Shown: positions 1 through 8,572 of the stretch, in pieces
Layout: every line of letters starts with the position of its first letter
How positions within the stretch are numbered: position 1 is the first letter of the stretch
NCBI GenBank assembly: GCA_964428895.1
Contig: CAYRZU010000026.1
Location: forward strand, 1 to 40,832
Source: HyVt-337 sp964428895
Lineage (GTDB): Bacteria; Planctomycetota; Phycisphaerae; SM23-33
Direction: 5' to 3'
DNA length: 40,832 bases
Made by a program: the position numbers and the translations under genes
Notes under the pieces: generated by a model
Told to the model about the DNA's origin: nothing
The model's input: only the letters and a program-made list of their open reading frames with translations
Databases searched by the model: none

Positions 1-134
1 GCGCCACCGCCACCAACCAACTCAAAGACGCCATCTGCGACAGCGGCGCCAAAGTAAAGGTCCCCCCCTTCGTCGAAAACGGCGAACAGATCAACGTCGA
101 CACCCGAACGGGAGAATACCTCGGCCGGGCCTAA
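1..134 (+). CDS. efp: Elongation factor P, C-terminal fragment (5' end outside window)
   Basis: The frame opening at base 3 reads through to TAA at 132-134. It ends in 'INVDTRTGEYLGRA', the characteristic end of the EF-P C-terminal OB domain (family pattern 'I.VDTRTGEYL.R'). Upstream residues 'GAKVKVPPFVENGEQ' also match the family. EF-P binds the ribosome between the P and E sites and relieves stalling at polyproline stretches. That is relevant here because many proteins in this window carry Pro/Ala-rich linkers. Only about 43 residues are present, so the modified Lys/Arg loop in domain I cannot be checked. The scaffold gap just downstream means its link to the next genes is not proven. Confidence 0.9.
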   Translation, partial: ATATNQLKDAICDSGAKVKVPPFVENGEQINVDTRTGEYLGRA

Positions 135-363
135 CAGCTCACCACAAAGCACACAAAGAGCACAAAGACTCACAAGAAGACGCGGCGCCCCCCCCCCCGG
201 CCCCCCGGCAGGTGTAAAGACAACCCCCCCCACCAAACCCCCAAAACCCCCCGGNNNNNNNNNNCCAAAAAACAACAAAATCCCAAAAACCCCAAAAAAC
301 ACCCGGCGCCCCCCCCCCGGGGGCCCCGCGTTCTGTTCTTCCTCAGACCCCAAGCCTCAAGCC
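135..363. other. Low-complexity C-rich intergenic stretch with a 10-N assembly gap (255-264)
   Basis: No gene is visible. The stretch opens with purine/AC-rich repeats of the 'cacaaagagcacaaag' type. It continues with long C homopolymers (about 186-200, 224-230, 309-318) on both sides of ten Ns at 255-264. 'GGCGCCCCCCCCCC'-like blocks occur on both sides of the gap. This looks like a scaffold join or a poorly resolved homopolymer region. Adjacency of efp to the following operon is therefore uncertain. Confidence 0.8.
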
Positions 364-1494
364 CTACAACGCCGCGTTGTAGTCGTCCACCACTTGCGTG
401 ACGGTGCGGACGCGGTCGATGTCGCCGAAGGTGGAGATCTCGTCGGAGATGCCGAGGATGAGATTCGGCGCGAACAGGTCGAGCATCTTGCGGGTGCAGT
501 CGATGAGGTCTTGAGCGCTGAAGGTCTCGTCGAAGTAGACCGCGGGGAGGCCGTCGATCATGAACATCTCACCGAGGGCGTCGGCGCACTCTTCCAGTGT
601 CACGTCGCCTTGGGGCTCGGGGGTGATCGCTTCGATTCCGTCCAAGCCGGTGTCGTGAACGTACGGCAGGAGCGGCTTGCAGTTGCCGTCCCAATGGGAG
701 AACACGAACTTGCCGGCCGAGTGGAGCTTCTCGCACCGGCGCTGGTAGGCCGGCAGCATGTATTTCTCGAACAGCTTGGGTGAGCAGGTATCGGCGTGGA
801 CGTTGTCGCCGAAGTTGACCATCTGGATCGGCGATTCGTTGATCACGTCGCAGAGGCGGTCGTGACAATCGTCCATCGCTTTGAAGAGCGCTTCGATCAG
901 GTCGGGGTAATCGTGCATCAGCATGATGCCGCCCTCGACGCCGGCGTAGTCGATGTACAGCCCCTGCACATTGGTCCGCGGCAGGTAGATGTGCGGGGCG
1001 CCCAGGTCGCCCGCCTCGGCCACGAGTTTCTCGTGGAGTTCGTAGTCATAGCTCCACGTGGTTCGCTCGGCCCGCCAAATGGCGACCTTGATATCCTCGG
1101 GCGTGGCGATGTACCACTTGCGGCAGCGGTGGGTCCAGTTGTCCTCGCTGCTGTGGACGATGGCCGTCATGGTCCCGACCGGCGTGTCGATGGTGTGCTC
1201 CGTGCGGCGCTCATCGAGTTGCTCGGTGCGGTACTGCATGGCCGGGTCTTCGATCTGCTGGTAGCAGCTATTAAACTCGTACAGCCGCGACGATACCCCC
1301 AACGCGCGCAGAATCTCGTTGACGCCCTTGCCCTCACACCAATCCGGCAGCGGGATGTTTTTGAACTTCTTGTAGTCCAACCACGCTCCAATTCGCGGCT
1401 GCCAGATCACCTTGCCTCCCGCACGCCGGAAAGCCACGTCCAGGTTCAACTGGTTCAGATCTATGTCCGCGTGATCGGTCGGTCGTCCGGGCAT
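364..1494 (-). CDS. Uroporphyrinogen decarboxylase (URO-D)-like family protein
   Basis: A 376-residue protein of the URO-D/MtaA superfamily. The C-terminal half carries the family pattern: 'SHWDGNCKPLLPYV' (equivalent to the H.CG/H.DG segment), then 'TGLDGIEA' and a 'GDVTLEE' segment. The real haem enzyme HemE has an N-terminal 'RQAGRYLPEYR' motif, which is absent. This is therefore more likely one of the many URO-D paralogs, some of which act as corrinoid- or thiol-methyltransferases; no corrinoid protein gene is adjacent. I chose the ATG at 1494, which overlaps the preceding stop as TGATG; a GTG directly before it at 1497 is also in frame. Last gene of a minus-strand run, translationally coupled to the isomerase before it. 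Substrate unknown. Confidence 0.8.
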   Translation of the reverse strand: MPGRPTDHADIDLNQLNLDVAFRRAGGKVIWQPRIGAWLDYKKFKNIPLPDWCEGKGVNEILRALGVSSRLYEFNSCYQQIEDPAMQYRTEQLDERRTEHTIDTPVGTMTAIVHSSEDNWTHRCRKWYIATPEDIKVAIWRAERTTWSYDYELHEKLVAEAGDLGAPHIYLPRTNVQGLYIDYAGVEGGIMLMHDYPDLIEALFKAMDDCHDRLCDVINESPIQMVNFGDNVHADTCSPKLFEKYMLPAYQRRCEKLHSAGKFVFSHWDGNCKPLLPYVHDTGLDGIEAITPEPQGDVTLEECADALGEMFMIDGLPAVYFDETFSAQDLIDCTRKMLDLFAPNLILGISDEISTFGDIDRVRTVTQVVDDYNAAL

Positions 1495-2285
1495 CACTGG
1501 CCTCCCTGTCTAGCCAGCCAGGTCTTCAGAGCGGCTGCATCGGCATAGAAGGCCTCCAGCTCGCCGTTGGCGACGAACTCCAGCAGCGCCCATCGGCCCC
1601 CGGGGATCGCGGCGACCTCGGCCAGGTAGTTGAGCCAGTCCTCGTCACCCTCGGCCAGTGGGCGCCGGTCGATCTTGTCAGCCGGCGTTGGCAACCAGTG
1701 GAATACGTGCAGGTTGGACAGCTTCCCGGCGAGCGCTTCGATAGCGGTCAGGTTCGGCTGACGCGTCGACCCGAACGGCGGCTGCCAGTAGGTGCTGACG
1801 TTGTCATGATCGACCAGCGCCAGTAGCCGTAGCGTTGACGGCAAGGTGTCGGTCAGTGAACCGGCGTGGTATTCGAAGGCAATTCCTGTGCCGAAGGCTT
1901 CGGCGGTCGCGGCAATGCGCCGGGCGTCGTCGGCCACGACGGACCAGTAGGCTTCATCCGCCTCGGCCGAACCGATGTGGCCCGCCCAGATGCGGATCAG
2001 CGGCGCCTCCAGCGCCAACGCCGACTGCAGCACCGCGTCGAAGACCGGCAACTCCGGTCCGTCGATGTCGGCTCCGGCGCGGTAGTACGAACCGTAGCTC
2101 GAAACCGCCAGGCCCGCATCGCGCGTCATCGCGCCGACGTCTCTGGCGACAGCCACATCCCCGTGCGGACAGTGCACATCGCCACCCCATTCAATGCCCG
2201 CCAGCCCGGCCTTGGCAACGGCCTCGACGATCTGCTTCGGCGAAAGGTCGCGGAACGTGATGGAGCACAGGCCGCCGTGAATCAT
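1494..2285 (-). CDS. Sugar phosphate isomerase/epimerase-like TIM-barrel protein
   Basis: 263 residues, the usual length for the xylose-isomerase-like TIM-barrel (AP endonuclease 2 family). Features in order: 'CSITFRDLSPKQIVE' start, 'AGLAGIEWGGDVHCP' (first acidic metal ligand), 'LIRIWAG', 'IAFEYHAG' (Glu and His ligands), 'NVSTYWQPPFG', 'NLHVFHW' and 'ALLEFVANGE' (last Glu ligand). Members isomerise or epimerise sugars or inositols using a divalent metal. The exact substrate cannot be read from sequence. It lies 9 bases after the dehydrogenase gene, and its stop overlaps the start of the URO-D-like gene, so the three are probably one transcript. Confidence 0.85.
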   Translation of the reverse strand: MIHGGLCSITFRDLSPKQIVEAVAKAGLAGIEWGGDVHCPHGDVAVARDVGAMTRDAGLAVSSYGSYYRAGADIDGPELPVFDAVLQSALALEAPLIRIWAGHIGSAEADEAYWSVVADDARRIAATAEAFGTGIAFEYHAGSLTDTLPSTLRLLALVDHDNVSTYWQPPFGSTRQPNLTAIEALAGKLSNLHVFHWLPTPADKIDRRPLAEGDEDWLNYLAEVAAIPGGRWALLEFVANGELEAFYADAAALKTWLARQGGQ

Positions 2286-2294
2286 GGGGTATCC

Positions 2295-3299
2295 TCAGGC
2301 AAGCGTCTGAGCCAGCTCGCGTGTGATCTCGTGCTCGAACGGCTCACCGGCCAGGTAGCGCTTCACCTCAGCCACCATGGTCCAGCCCATGCGGGCGCAC
2401 TCGCTGCCCATCGACCCGGCGATGTGCGGGGCGAGCACCACGTTGGCCATCTCCCACAGCGGCGAGTCGGCGGCCGGCGGCTCGGGGTCGGTCACATCCA
2501 GAACGGCGACCAGGTCGGGCCTTTCTGTTAGAGCTTGGATCATCTCGCCTTCGCGGACAATCGCGCCGCGGGCGGTGTTGATGAAGGTGGCGTAGGGCTT
2601 CATCGACGCCAGGTGGGCGCCCGTGATCATTCCCTTGGTGGCCGGCACGTTCGGCGCGTGCAGACTGACCGCGTCGGCCTGGGTGAAGATATCGTCCAGC
2701 GAGACCAGTTCCACGCCCAGCGATTCAGCGTCGGCGGCCGTCGCGAACGGATCGTAAGCAATCACCTTCACGTCGAGTTGTTTCAGCCGCTCGCACACCC
2801 CCCGACCAATCTCGCCAAGCGAGATGATGCCAACCGTCGCGCCGAAGGCGCCGGGGATCGGAAGGGAATGCTCCCAACTTCGCTCGCGCGGCAACAGCCG
2901 CACGTAGTGCCACATCAGCTTCAGCGCCAGAATGATCTGGGCCAGCGTGTACTCCGCGACCGGAATGGCATTGATCCGCCACGCGCTACAGATGCGAACG
3001 CCGCGATCCCACATGGCCTCGCTGACCATGCCGCGAATCGAACCGCCTCCGTAGAAGACAACCCCGAGTTTCGGAGCCGCAGCCAGGAAGGCTTCATCCA
3101 ACTTGGGGGCGCCCCAGCCGGAAAAGAGCAACTCGATATCGGCCAACGCGGGACATTCCGCGATAACGGTGTCCGCATCCTGACAGGGCCCGACCAGGTC
3201 GACCAGATCGGCGATGGCGTCGGCGGCGCCCAGGCCGAACAACGTGGCCTGATACTTGGCCGGCATGACGAACAGGCCCTTGGGTTTGTCGGTCGCCAT
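2295..3299 (-). CDS. D-isomer-specific 2-hydroxyacid dehydrogenase (NAD-dependent)
   Basis: 334 residues with the two-domain layout of the SerA/D-lactate dehydrogenase family. The NAD-binding segment is 'GIISLGEIGRGV' followed by an acidic residue in 'VIAYDPF'. Catalytic-region motifs follow: 'INTARGAIV' (substrate-binding Arg), 'DVTDPEPP' (Glu of the acid relay) and 'APHIAGS' (catalytic His). It should oxidise or reduce a 2-hydroxy/2-oxo acid; the substrate is unknown. It is not a typical SerA because no C-terminal ACT domain is present. An AAAGGA ribosome site precedes ATG 3299. It sits 24 bases after purQ and 9 before the isomerase, which suggests a sugar-acid catabolic cassette attached to the purine genes. 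Confidence 0.88.
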   Translation of the reverse strand: MATDKPKGLFVMPAKYQATLFGLGAADAIADLVDLVGPCQDADTVIAECPALADIELLFSGWGAPKLDEAFLAAAPKLGVVFYGGGSIRGMVSEAMWDRGVRICSAWRINAIPVAEYTLAQIILALKLMWHYVRLLPRERSWEHSLPIPGAFGATVGIISLGEIGRGVCERLKQLDVKVIAYDPFATAADAESLGVELVSLDDIFTQADAVSLHAPNVPATKGMITGAHLASMKPYATFINTARGAIVREGEMIQALTERPDLVAVLDVTDPEPPAADSPLWEMANVVLAPHIAGSMGSECARMGWTMVAEVKRYLAGEPFEHEITRELAQTLA

Positions 3300-3323
3300 G
3301 GCGAAGGATCCTTTCGCGGCCGA

Positions 3324-4118
3324 TTACGCCTGCTGCAGGTAGGCGAAGGCGCTATCGAAGAACAGTCGGCCGTCCGCGCTGGGCTCGGCCCGGCGGGTCC
3401 ATTGGGGGTGGTGCGTGGGGTCGACGAATCGCTCGGGGTGCGGCATGAGGCCCATCACGCGGCCGGTCGGGTCGCAGATGCCCGCGATATCCTCGGTGCT
3501 GCCGTTAGGGTTGCTGTCAGCGGAGCCGCCCTCGCAGGCGGCCTGTCCGGAAGCGTCCACGTAACGCAGCGCGATCTGGTCGTCGGCTTTGAGGCGATCC
3601 AACACACCGTCCCGCGAGACGAACTTGCCCTCACCGTGAGCGATGGGCAAATCGAAGCACTCGCCTTTGGGAAGGAACACGCATTTGTCGCTATCGGCCC
3701 GAAGGCGAATCCAACGGTCGACGAACATGGGCGTATCGTTCCAGGTTAGCGTGGCGTCGCGGTGGGCTTCGTCGGCGGACACGTGGCCCCACGGCAGGAG
3801 GCCGCTCTTGACCATCACCTGGAAACCGTTGCAGATGCCCAGCACCAGCTTGCCGGCCGCCACGAAGTCGTTCAGCGGCTCGGCCAAGCGGCGGAGCATT
3901 TGGTTGGCCTGGATCTTCCCGGCCGCCACGTCGTCGCCATAGCTAAAGCCGCCCGGGATCACCAGGAACTGGGCGTCGGCTAGTGCGGCGGCGTCTTCGG
4001 TCAGCCGAAACACGTGCACGCGCTCAGCCTGAAAGCCAGCCTGCTGCAATGCAAACTCAGTTTCCAGGTCACAGTTCGTGCCGGCCGCTCTTAGGACGAT
4101 TGCTTTCGGTGTTGCCAT
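3324..4118 (-). CDS. purQ: Phosphoribosylformylglycinamidine synthase, glutaminase subunit PurQ
   Basis: 264 residues, class I glutamine amidotransferase. It supplies ammonia from glutamine for conversion of FGAR to FGAM, step four of purine synthesis. Visible features: 'GTNCDLET' near the start, oxyanion strand 'VIPGGFSYGDD', nucleophile Cys96 in 'LGICNGFQ', and catalytic His227/Glu229 in 'GLMPHPER'. The 'NPNGSTEDIAGI' segment just before is also PurQ-specific. It starts 6 bases after the purL stop, so the two subunits are made from one message. PurQ normally works with PurL and PurS; here PurS appears to be built into PurL. Confidence 0.95.
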   Translation of the reverse strand: MATPKAIVLRAAGTNCDLETEFALQQAGFQAERVHVFRLTEDAAALADAQFLVIPGGFSYGDDVAAGKIQANQMLRRLAEPLNDFVAAGKLVLGICNGFQVMVKSGLLPWGHVSADEAHRDATLTWNDTPMFVDRWIRLRADSDKCVFLPKGECFDLPIAHGEGKFVSRDGVLDRLKADDQIALRYVDASGQAACEGGSADSNPNGSTEDIAGICDPTGRVMGLMPHPERFVDPTHHPQWTRRAEPSADGRLFFDSAFAYLQQA

Positions 4119-4124
4119 GTTCTG

Positions 4125-7001
4125 CTACCAGTCGAATGTCTTCTGCCACGCGGCTTTGGCTTCTGCGATATTCACGTCTATCACGTTTGTGTCTTGCGAG
4201 CGGACCACGACGCGGCCGGTGTCGGTGACGCGGCCGGCTTCGCCGAACGGGCAATGCTTGACCGTTCGCAGGAAAGCGTCGTGGTTGTCGGGGGTCACTT
4301 CGACCAGGAATCGGCCGGCGTATTCGGCGAACAGTCGGGCCGCCGGAGTCGCGTTGTCATCGGCGGGGATGGCCGCGATGTCCAGGTCCACTCCCAGCCC
4401 GCCGGCAAAGGCCATTTCGGTAGCTGCGACGGCCAGGCCGCCTTCGGAGAGGTCGTGACACGAGCGCACGAGGCCGGCCTCGATGGCCGCCTGCAGCGCT
4501 TCGAACACGCGACGGCTGGCCGCCAAGTCGACCGGCGCCACGTCGTTGCCGCTGGCCAGCCCCAATGCCTGCAGGAAGTGACTCCCGCCCAGCATGGGGC
4601 CGGTCTGGCCGAGGATGAACAGGTAGTTGCCCGCGGCCTTGGCGTCGGAGGTCACGCAACGATCAACGTCGTCGATCACGCTCATGGCTGAGATCAGCAG
4701 CGTTGAGGGGATCGCAATCGTCTCGCCGCTGTCGGTCTGGAACTCGTTATTGAGCGAATCCTTGCCGGAGATAAACGGCGTCTCGAACGCCAGGGCCGCA
4801 TCGCGGCAGGCTTTGGCGGCCTGGACGAGGGCGCCCATGCGGTCGGGCTTGTTGCAGTTGCCCCAGCAGAAGTTGTCGAGCAAGGCCGTCTGGGCCAGGT
4901 TGCCGCCGACGGCGATGGTGTTCCGCAGCGCCTCATCCACCGCATGCAAGGCGCTTTGGTACGGGTCGAGGTCGCCGAGGACCGGATTGAGGCCGCACGC
5001 GATGGTCACCCCCTTTCGGCCGGCCAGCACCGGCCGAACCACCGCCGCATCGCCGGGGCCGTCTTCAGTAACCCCCACCAGCGGCTTGATGACACTACCT
5101 CCCTGGACCTCGTGGTCATACTGACGAACGACCCATTCCTTACTGGCCACATTCGGGGCGGCCAGGATGCTCAGCAACGCGTCGTTGTAGCTGTCGGCGG
5201 CCGGCGGCGCGGGAGACGCCTGGTCGACCTTCTCGTAGACTGCCTCCTTGGTCGGGCTGGGGATGCCGTTGTGCAGGAACTCCATCTCCAGCTCGCCGAC
5301 TAGCGTCTCGCCGTAGAATAGCCGCAACATCCGCCCTTCTGTGCCGAACGTGCCGATCACAACCGCCTCAACGCCCTCGGCCTCGAACATGGCCAGCAAC
5401 TCGTCCACGTCGGCCGACGGAACGGCCAGCACCATTCGTTCCTGAGCTTCGGAAATCCAGATCTCGGTGTAGCTGAGGCCGGCGTATTTCAGTGGGGCGC
5501 TTGCCAGTTGGACTTCGGCGCCGAGGTCCTCGCCCATTTCGCCGACGGCGCTGGAAAAGCCGCCCGCCCCGCAGTCGGTGATGGCGCTATAGAGGCCCGC
5601 ATCGCGGGCCTGCAGGATCACGTCGAGCATCTTCTTTTCGGTGATGGCGTTGCCGATCTGCACGGCGTGAGAAAACTCCGTCTCGTGCTCGTGGGTCAGT
5701 TCGCCGGAGGAGAAGGTCGCGCCGTGGATGCCGTCGCGTCCGGTCCGCCCGCCCACGCAGACGATCTTGTCGCCGGACTGGGCATTCTTGAAGCACTTTT
5801 CGCGGCCGAGCAGCCCGATGGTCCCGCAGTAGACCAGCGGGTTACCGAGATACTTCTCGTCGAAGTACAGCGCCCCGTTGACGGTCGGGATGCCCATGCG
5901 GTTGCCGTAGTCGCGAACGCCCGCCACCACGCCCCGCATCACGCGCCGCGGATGCAGCACGCCCTTGGGCAGGTCCTCGAGCGCCATGTCCGTGGGGCCG
6001 AAGCAGAATACGTCGGTATTGGCTACGGGCTTGGCGCCCATGCCCGTGCCGAGCGGGTCGCGGACCACGCCGCCGATGCCGGTCGACGCTCCGCCGTACG
6101 GGTCAATGGCCGACGGGTGGTTGTGCGTCTCGACCTTGAAGCACACCGCGTGTTCGTCGTCGAAATCGATCACGCCGGCGTTGTCCTTGAAGACACTGAT
6201 GCACCAAGGCTTGGCCAGTTGCTCCGTGATCGAGAAGATCGTGGTCTTGATGAGGTTGGGGATTTCCTCAACCAACTCGCCCGCATTGTTCCGGACGGCC
6301 ACGTCCGAGCGGAACGTCTTATGGACGCAATGTTCGGACCAGGTCTGGGCAAGGGTCTCCAGTTCCACGTCGCGCGGCTCGCGGCCGATACGGCGGTAGT
6401 AGTCCTGAATGCCCTTCATCTCGGTCAGGTTCAGGAACAGGTCGCTGTCTTTGGAGAGCTTCTCGAGGGCCGCGTCGTCGAGATCCCGAATGGGCACGTC
6501 GGTGACGACCAACTCGTAGCTGTGGCCGTGCGTGGCCGGCGGCGTGTAGGCCTCGAAGTAGACTTCCTCGATGGCGCTATTGGCCAGCAGGCGACGGGCG
6601 ATAGTCTCACATTCATCTTGCGACACGCCGCCGATCAGCTCAAACCGCCGGGCGGTACAGACCGAGTCGATCGATAGGCCCATGTCGCCGATGGCCCGCT
6701 CGACGGAGTTGGCCACGGGGTCCATTACGCCAGCCTTCAGGTGGACCTCCACGGCCCTGCCGCCTTCGGGCGCGGACGAACTGCCCAGGTGCATCTGCTC
6801 GGTGACCGGGTCGGTCAGCAGTTGGTCGGCCACACGGTGGGCGTCGGCGTCGGAGAGATCCCCGTGCAGGAAGAACAGCCGCACCGCCCGCACCGACTGC
6901 ACGGAGGCGATGCCCAGTTCCTCGATTTCATGATGCACGCCGGCGCCTTGCGGGTCGCTGCGTCCTTGCTGCGGTCGAATCTCAACGCGGTATGTCGCCA
7001 T
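4125..7001 (-). CDS. purL: Phosphoribosylformylglycinamidine synthase PurL with two fused N-terminal PurS-like domains
   Basis: 958 residues, against roughly 720-770 for small PurL and about 1,300 for the large form. The catalytic part starts near residue 155 and carries 'LAQTWSEHCVHKTF' (His224 region), 'ETHNHPSAIDPYGGASTG' (ATP/Mg site), 'GKDSLNNEF' and 'SCHDLSEGGLAVA'. Residues 1-72 and 82-152 are two copies of a PurS-like pattern: a beta strand, then 'G..DPqg/DPva', a helix, 'lg..sV.svr..R.f.l', a helix, and 'LL..p..E'. The enzyme makes FGAM from FGAR and ATP. No free purS is seen in the window, and the fusion explains why purQ and purL could suffice. Gaps of 4 bases to pgi and 6 to purQ indicate an operon. 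Confidence 0.95.
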   Translation of the reverse strand: MATYRVEIRPQQGRSDPQGAGVHHEIEELGIASVQSVRAVRLFFLHGDLSDADAHRVADQLLTDPVTEQMHLGSSSAPEGGRAVEVHLKAGVMDPVANSVERAIGDMGLSIDSVCTARRFELIGGVSQDECETIARRLLANSAIEEVYFEAYTPPATHGHSYELVVTDVPIRDLDDAALEKLSKDSDLFLNLTEMKGIQDYYRRIGREPRDVELETLAQTWSEHCVHKTFRSDVAVRNNAGELVEEIPNLIKTTIFSITEQLAKPWCISVFKDNAGVIDFDDEHAVCFKVETHNHPSAIDPYGGASTGIGGVVRDPLGTGMGAKPVANTDVFCFGPTDMALEDLPKGVLHPRRVMRGVVAGVRDYGNRMGIPTVNGALYFDEKYLGNPLVYCGTIGLLGREKCFKNAQSGDKIVCVGGRTGRDGIHGATFSSGELTHEHETEFSHAVQIGNAITEKKMLDVILQARDAGLYSAITDCGAGGFSSAVGEMGEDLGAEVQLASAPLKYAGLSYTEIWISEAQERMVLAVPSADVDELLAMFEAEGVEAVVIGTFGTEGRMLRLFYGETLVGELEMEFLHNGIPSPTKEAVYEKVDQASPAPPAADSYNDALLSILAAPNVASKEWVVRQYDHEVQGGSVIKPLVGVTEDGPGDAAVVRPVLAGRKGVTIACGLNPVLGDLDPYQSALHAVDEALRNTIAVGGNLAQTALLDNFCWGNCNKPDRMGALVQAAKACRDAALAFETPFISGKDSLNNEFQTDSGETIAIPSTLLISAMSVIDDVDRCVTSDAKAAGNYLFILGQTGPMLGGSHFLQALGLASGNDVAPVDLAASRRVFEALQAAIEAGLVRSCHDLSEGGLAVAATEMAFAGGLGVDLDIAAIPADDNATPAARLFAEYAGRFLVEVTPDNHDAFLRTVKHCPFGEAGRVTDTGRVVVRSQDTNVIDVNIAEAKAAWQKTFDW

Positions 7002-7005
7002 GGTG

Positions 7006-8406
7006 CTAGGCCAGAAACTTCTTGTCGATACGGGTGAACGGTTTGATTTCGGCGGCGACGTCGTCGTAGCCGTCGCGGCCCATCAGGGCGAAGGTGGCTT
7101 TCTTGCCCAATTCGACGGCCGGCTGATCGTAAGCGTCAATGTCCAGCAGTTCGCCCATCATGCTGGTGGCGAACTCGTAGAGGTAGATGAACTCGCCGAC
7201 CGAATGCGGCGTGATGGCGTCGAACAGGAGCGTGATGCTTGGGCGTTCGGACATGGCCATCGCGTACTCGGTGGCGACCTTCTCGGCATTGAGCAGCTTG
7301 GAGAGCTTGGCCTTGCGGAGGTAGGCCAAGCCCGGCACATCGGCGAAATCGTCCGGGACGCGAACGTCCTTGGCGTGCTTCTTGACCTCCAGGAAGACCG
7401 TGAACTTGTCGTTGGGGCCTTCGCGGTAGAGCTGCACCTGGCTGTGCTGATCGGTGGTGCCCAGGGCTTTGATCGGCGTGGGGCCGACGAAGACGTCATG
7501 GCCGGCGCGGTCCACCCGCTTGCCGAGGCTCTCAGCCCACAGCTGCCGATACCAGTCGGCCAGCAGATACAGGCGATTGGAATACGGCATCATCACGTGC
7601 ATGGGTTTGCCCTTGGCGGCGGTCATCAGATAGTTGATGGCCGCCAGGAGGCAACCGGGGTTCATGCAGCTGGCGGTGGCAACGCGCTCTTGCATCGCCG
7701 CGGCGCCGGCGAGCAGTTCGTCAATGTCGATGCCGCACATGGCCGCACTAAAGAGGCCCACCGGCGAGAGCACGCTGAAACGACCGCCCACGTCGGGCGG
7801 CACGGTGAGCATGTCGTAGCCCTCTTGCTTGGCGATGGTGTGCAGCGTGCCGGTCTCGGGATCGGTCGTCGCCACGATGTGCTTGGCGAAGTCGTCGCCC
7901 AGCTTCTTTTTGAGCAGGTCCCGAAGGACCATGAACTGGCTGGCGGTTTCGGCCGTCTCGCCGCTCTTGGAGATCACGTTAACCAGCAGGCCCTTGCCGC
8001 CCCGACGGGCCGCGACCTTCAGCGTATCGGACACCAAAGCCGGATCGACGTTATCCAACACGAACAACCGCGGGCCGGGCCGCTTGGCGTCGGACATCAG
8101 ATTATAAGTCGCCGGATTCAGCGCCGCCTGCAGGGCGATGTTGCCCAAGGCGCTGCCGCCGATGCCCAGCACGATCAGGTCGGTGGTCGTCGCCCTGTGT
8201 TTCTCAACGAGCGCTTTGACCTGGGCGGGGTATTCGGCGTGGATGGGCAAGGCCGCGTAGCCAAGCTGGCCGGCTGCGATCTGGGCCTTGATGGCCCGGT
8301 GGCCCTCGCACAACCGCGGCTTGAGGTCGGCCAGTTCCTCCTGGCTGATGCCGTGCTCAGCCCCGACAACCTTCTCCGTTGCGTTCTTCCAGTACACCTG
8401 AATCAT
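7006..8406 (-). CDS. pgi: Glucose-6-phosphate isomerase
   Basis: 466 residues from ATG 8406. I preferred this start over the longer open frame (up to 8505) because a strong GAAGGAG lies six bases upstream and the extension has no PGI character. It interconverts glucose-6-phosphate and fructose-6-phosphate in the cytoplasm. Family segments seen in order: 'LGIGGSALGN' (phosphate-binding), 'ISKSGETAET' (SIS domain signature), 'GGRFSVLSPVG', and a C-terminal 'QVQLYREGPNDK' region with the catalytic His. First gene of the minus-strand run, divergent from the ybjQ-like genes; the 166-base spacer (8407-8572) should hold both promoters. Linking pgi to purine genes makes some metabolic sense, since hexose phosphates feed the pentose pathway. 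Confidence 0.93.
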   Translation of the reverse strand: MIQVYWKNATEKVVGAEHGISQEELADLKPRLCEGHRAIKAQIAAGQLGYAALPIHAEYPAQVKALVEKHRATTTDLIVLGIGGSALGNIALQAALNPATYNLMSDAKRPGPRLFVLDNVDPALVSDTLKVAARRGGKGLLVNVISKSGETAETASQFMVLRDLLKKKLGDDFAKHIVATTDPETGTLHTIAKQEGYDMLTVPPDVGGRFSVLSPVGLFSAAMCGIDIDELLAGAAAMQERVATASCMNPGCLLAAINYLMTAAKGKPMHVMMPYSNRLYLLADWYRQLWAESLGKRVDRAGHDVFVGPTPIKALGTTDQHSQVQLYREGPNDKFTVFLEVKKHAKDVRVPDDFADVPGLAYLRKAKLSKLLNAEKVATEYAMAMSERPSITLLFDAITPHSVGEFIYLYEFATSMMGELLDIDAYDQPAVELGKKATFALMGRDGYDDVAAEIKPFTRIDKKFLA

Positions 8407-8572
8407 CGCACGCTCCTTCATGCCGACCAGCGGGCCGGTCGAGAAGGCCACAAGCTTACTGTCGGGCCCCGTGCTTTTCCAGTGGCCGGGCCGGTCCGGC
8501 CCCAAGATGGCGAATGGGCGGCCCGATGGGGTATGATCGTCGCAGGCGCACGGACCTTATCTGGAGAACGCC

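Noticed and set aside
300..330. Terminator of the minus-strand operon in the C-rich block
   Set aside because: A T-rich tail exists on the minus strand, but the homopolymers near the scaffold gap make the sequence itself doubtful.
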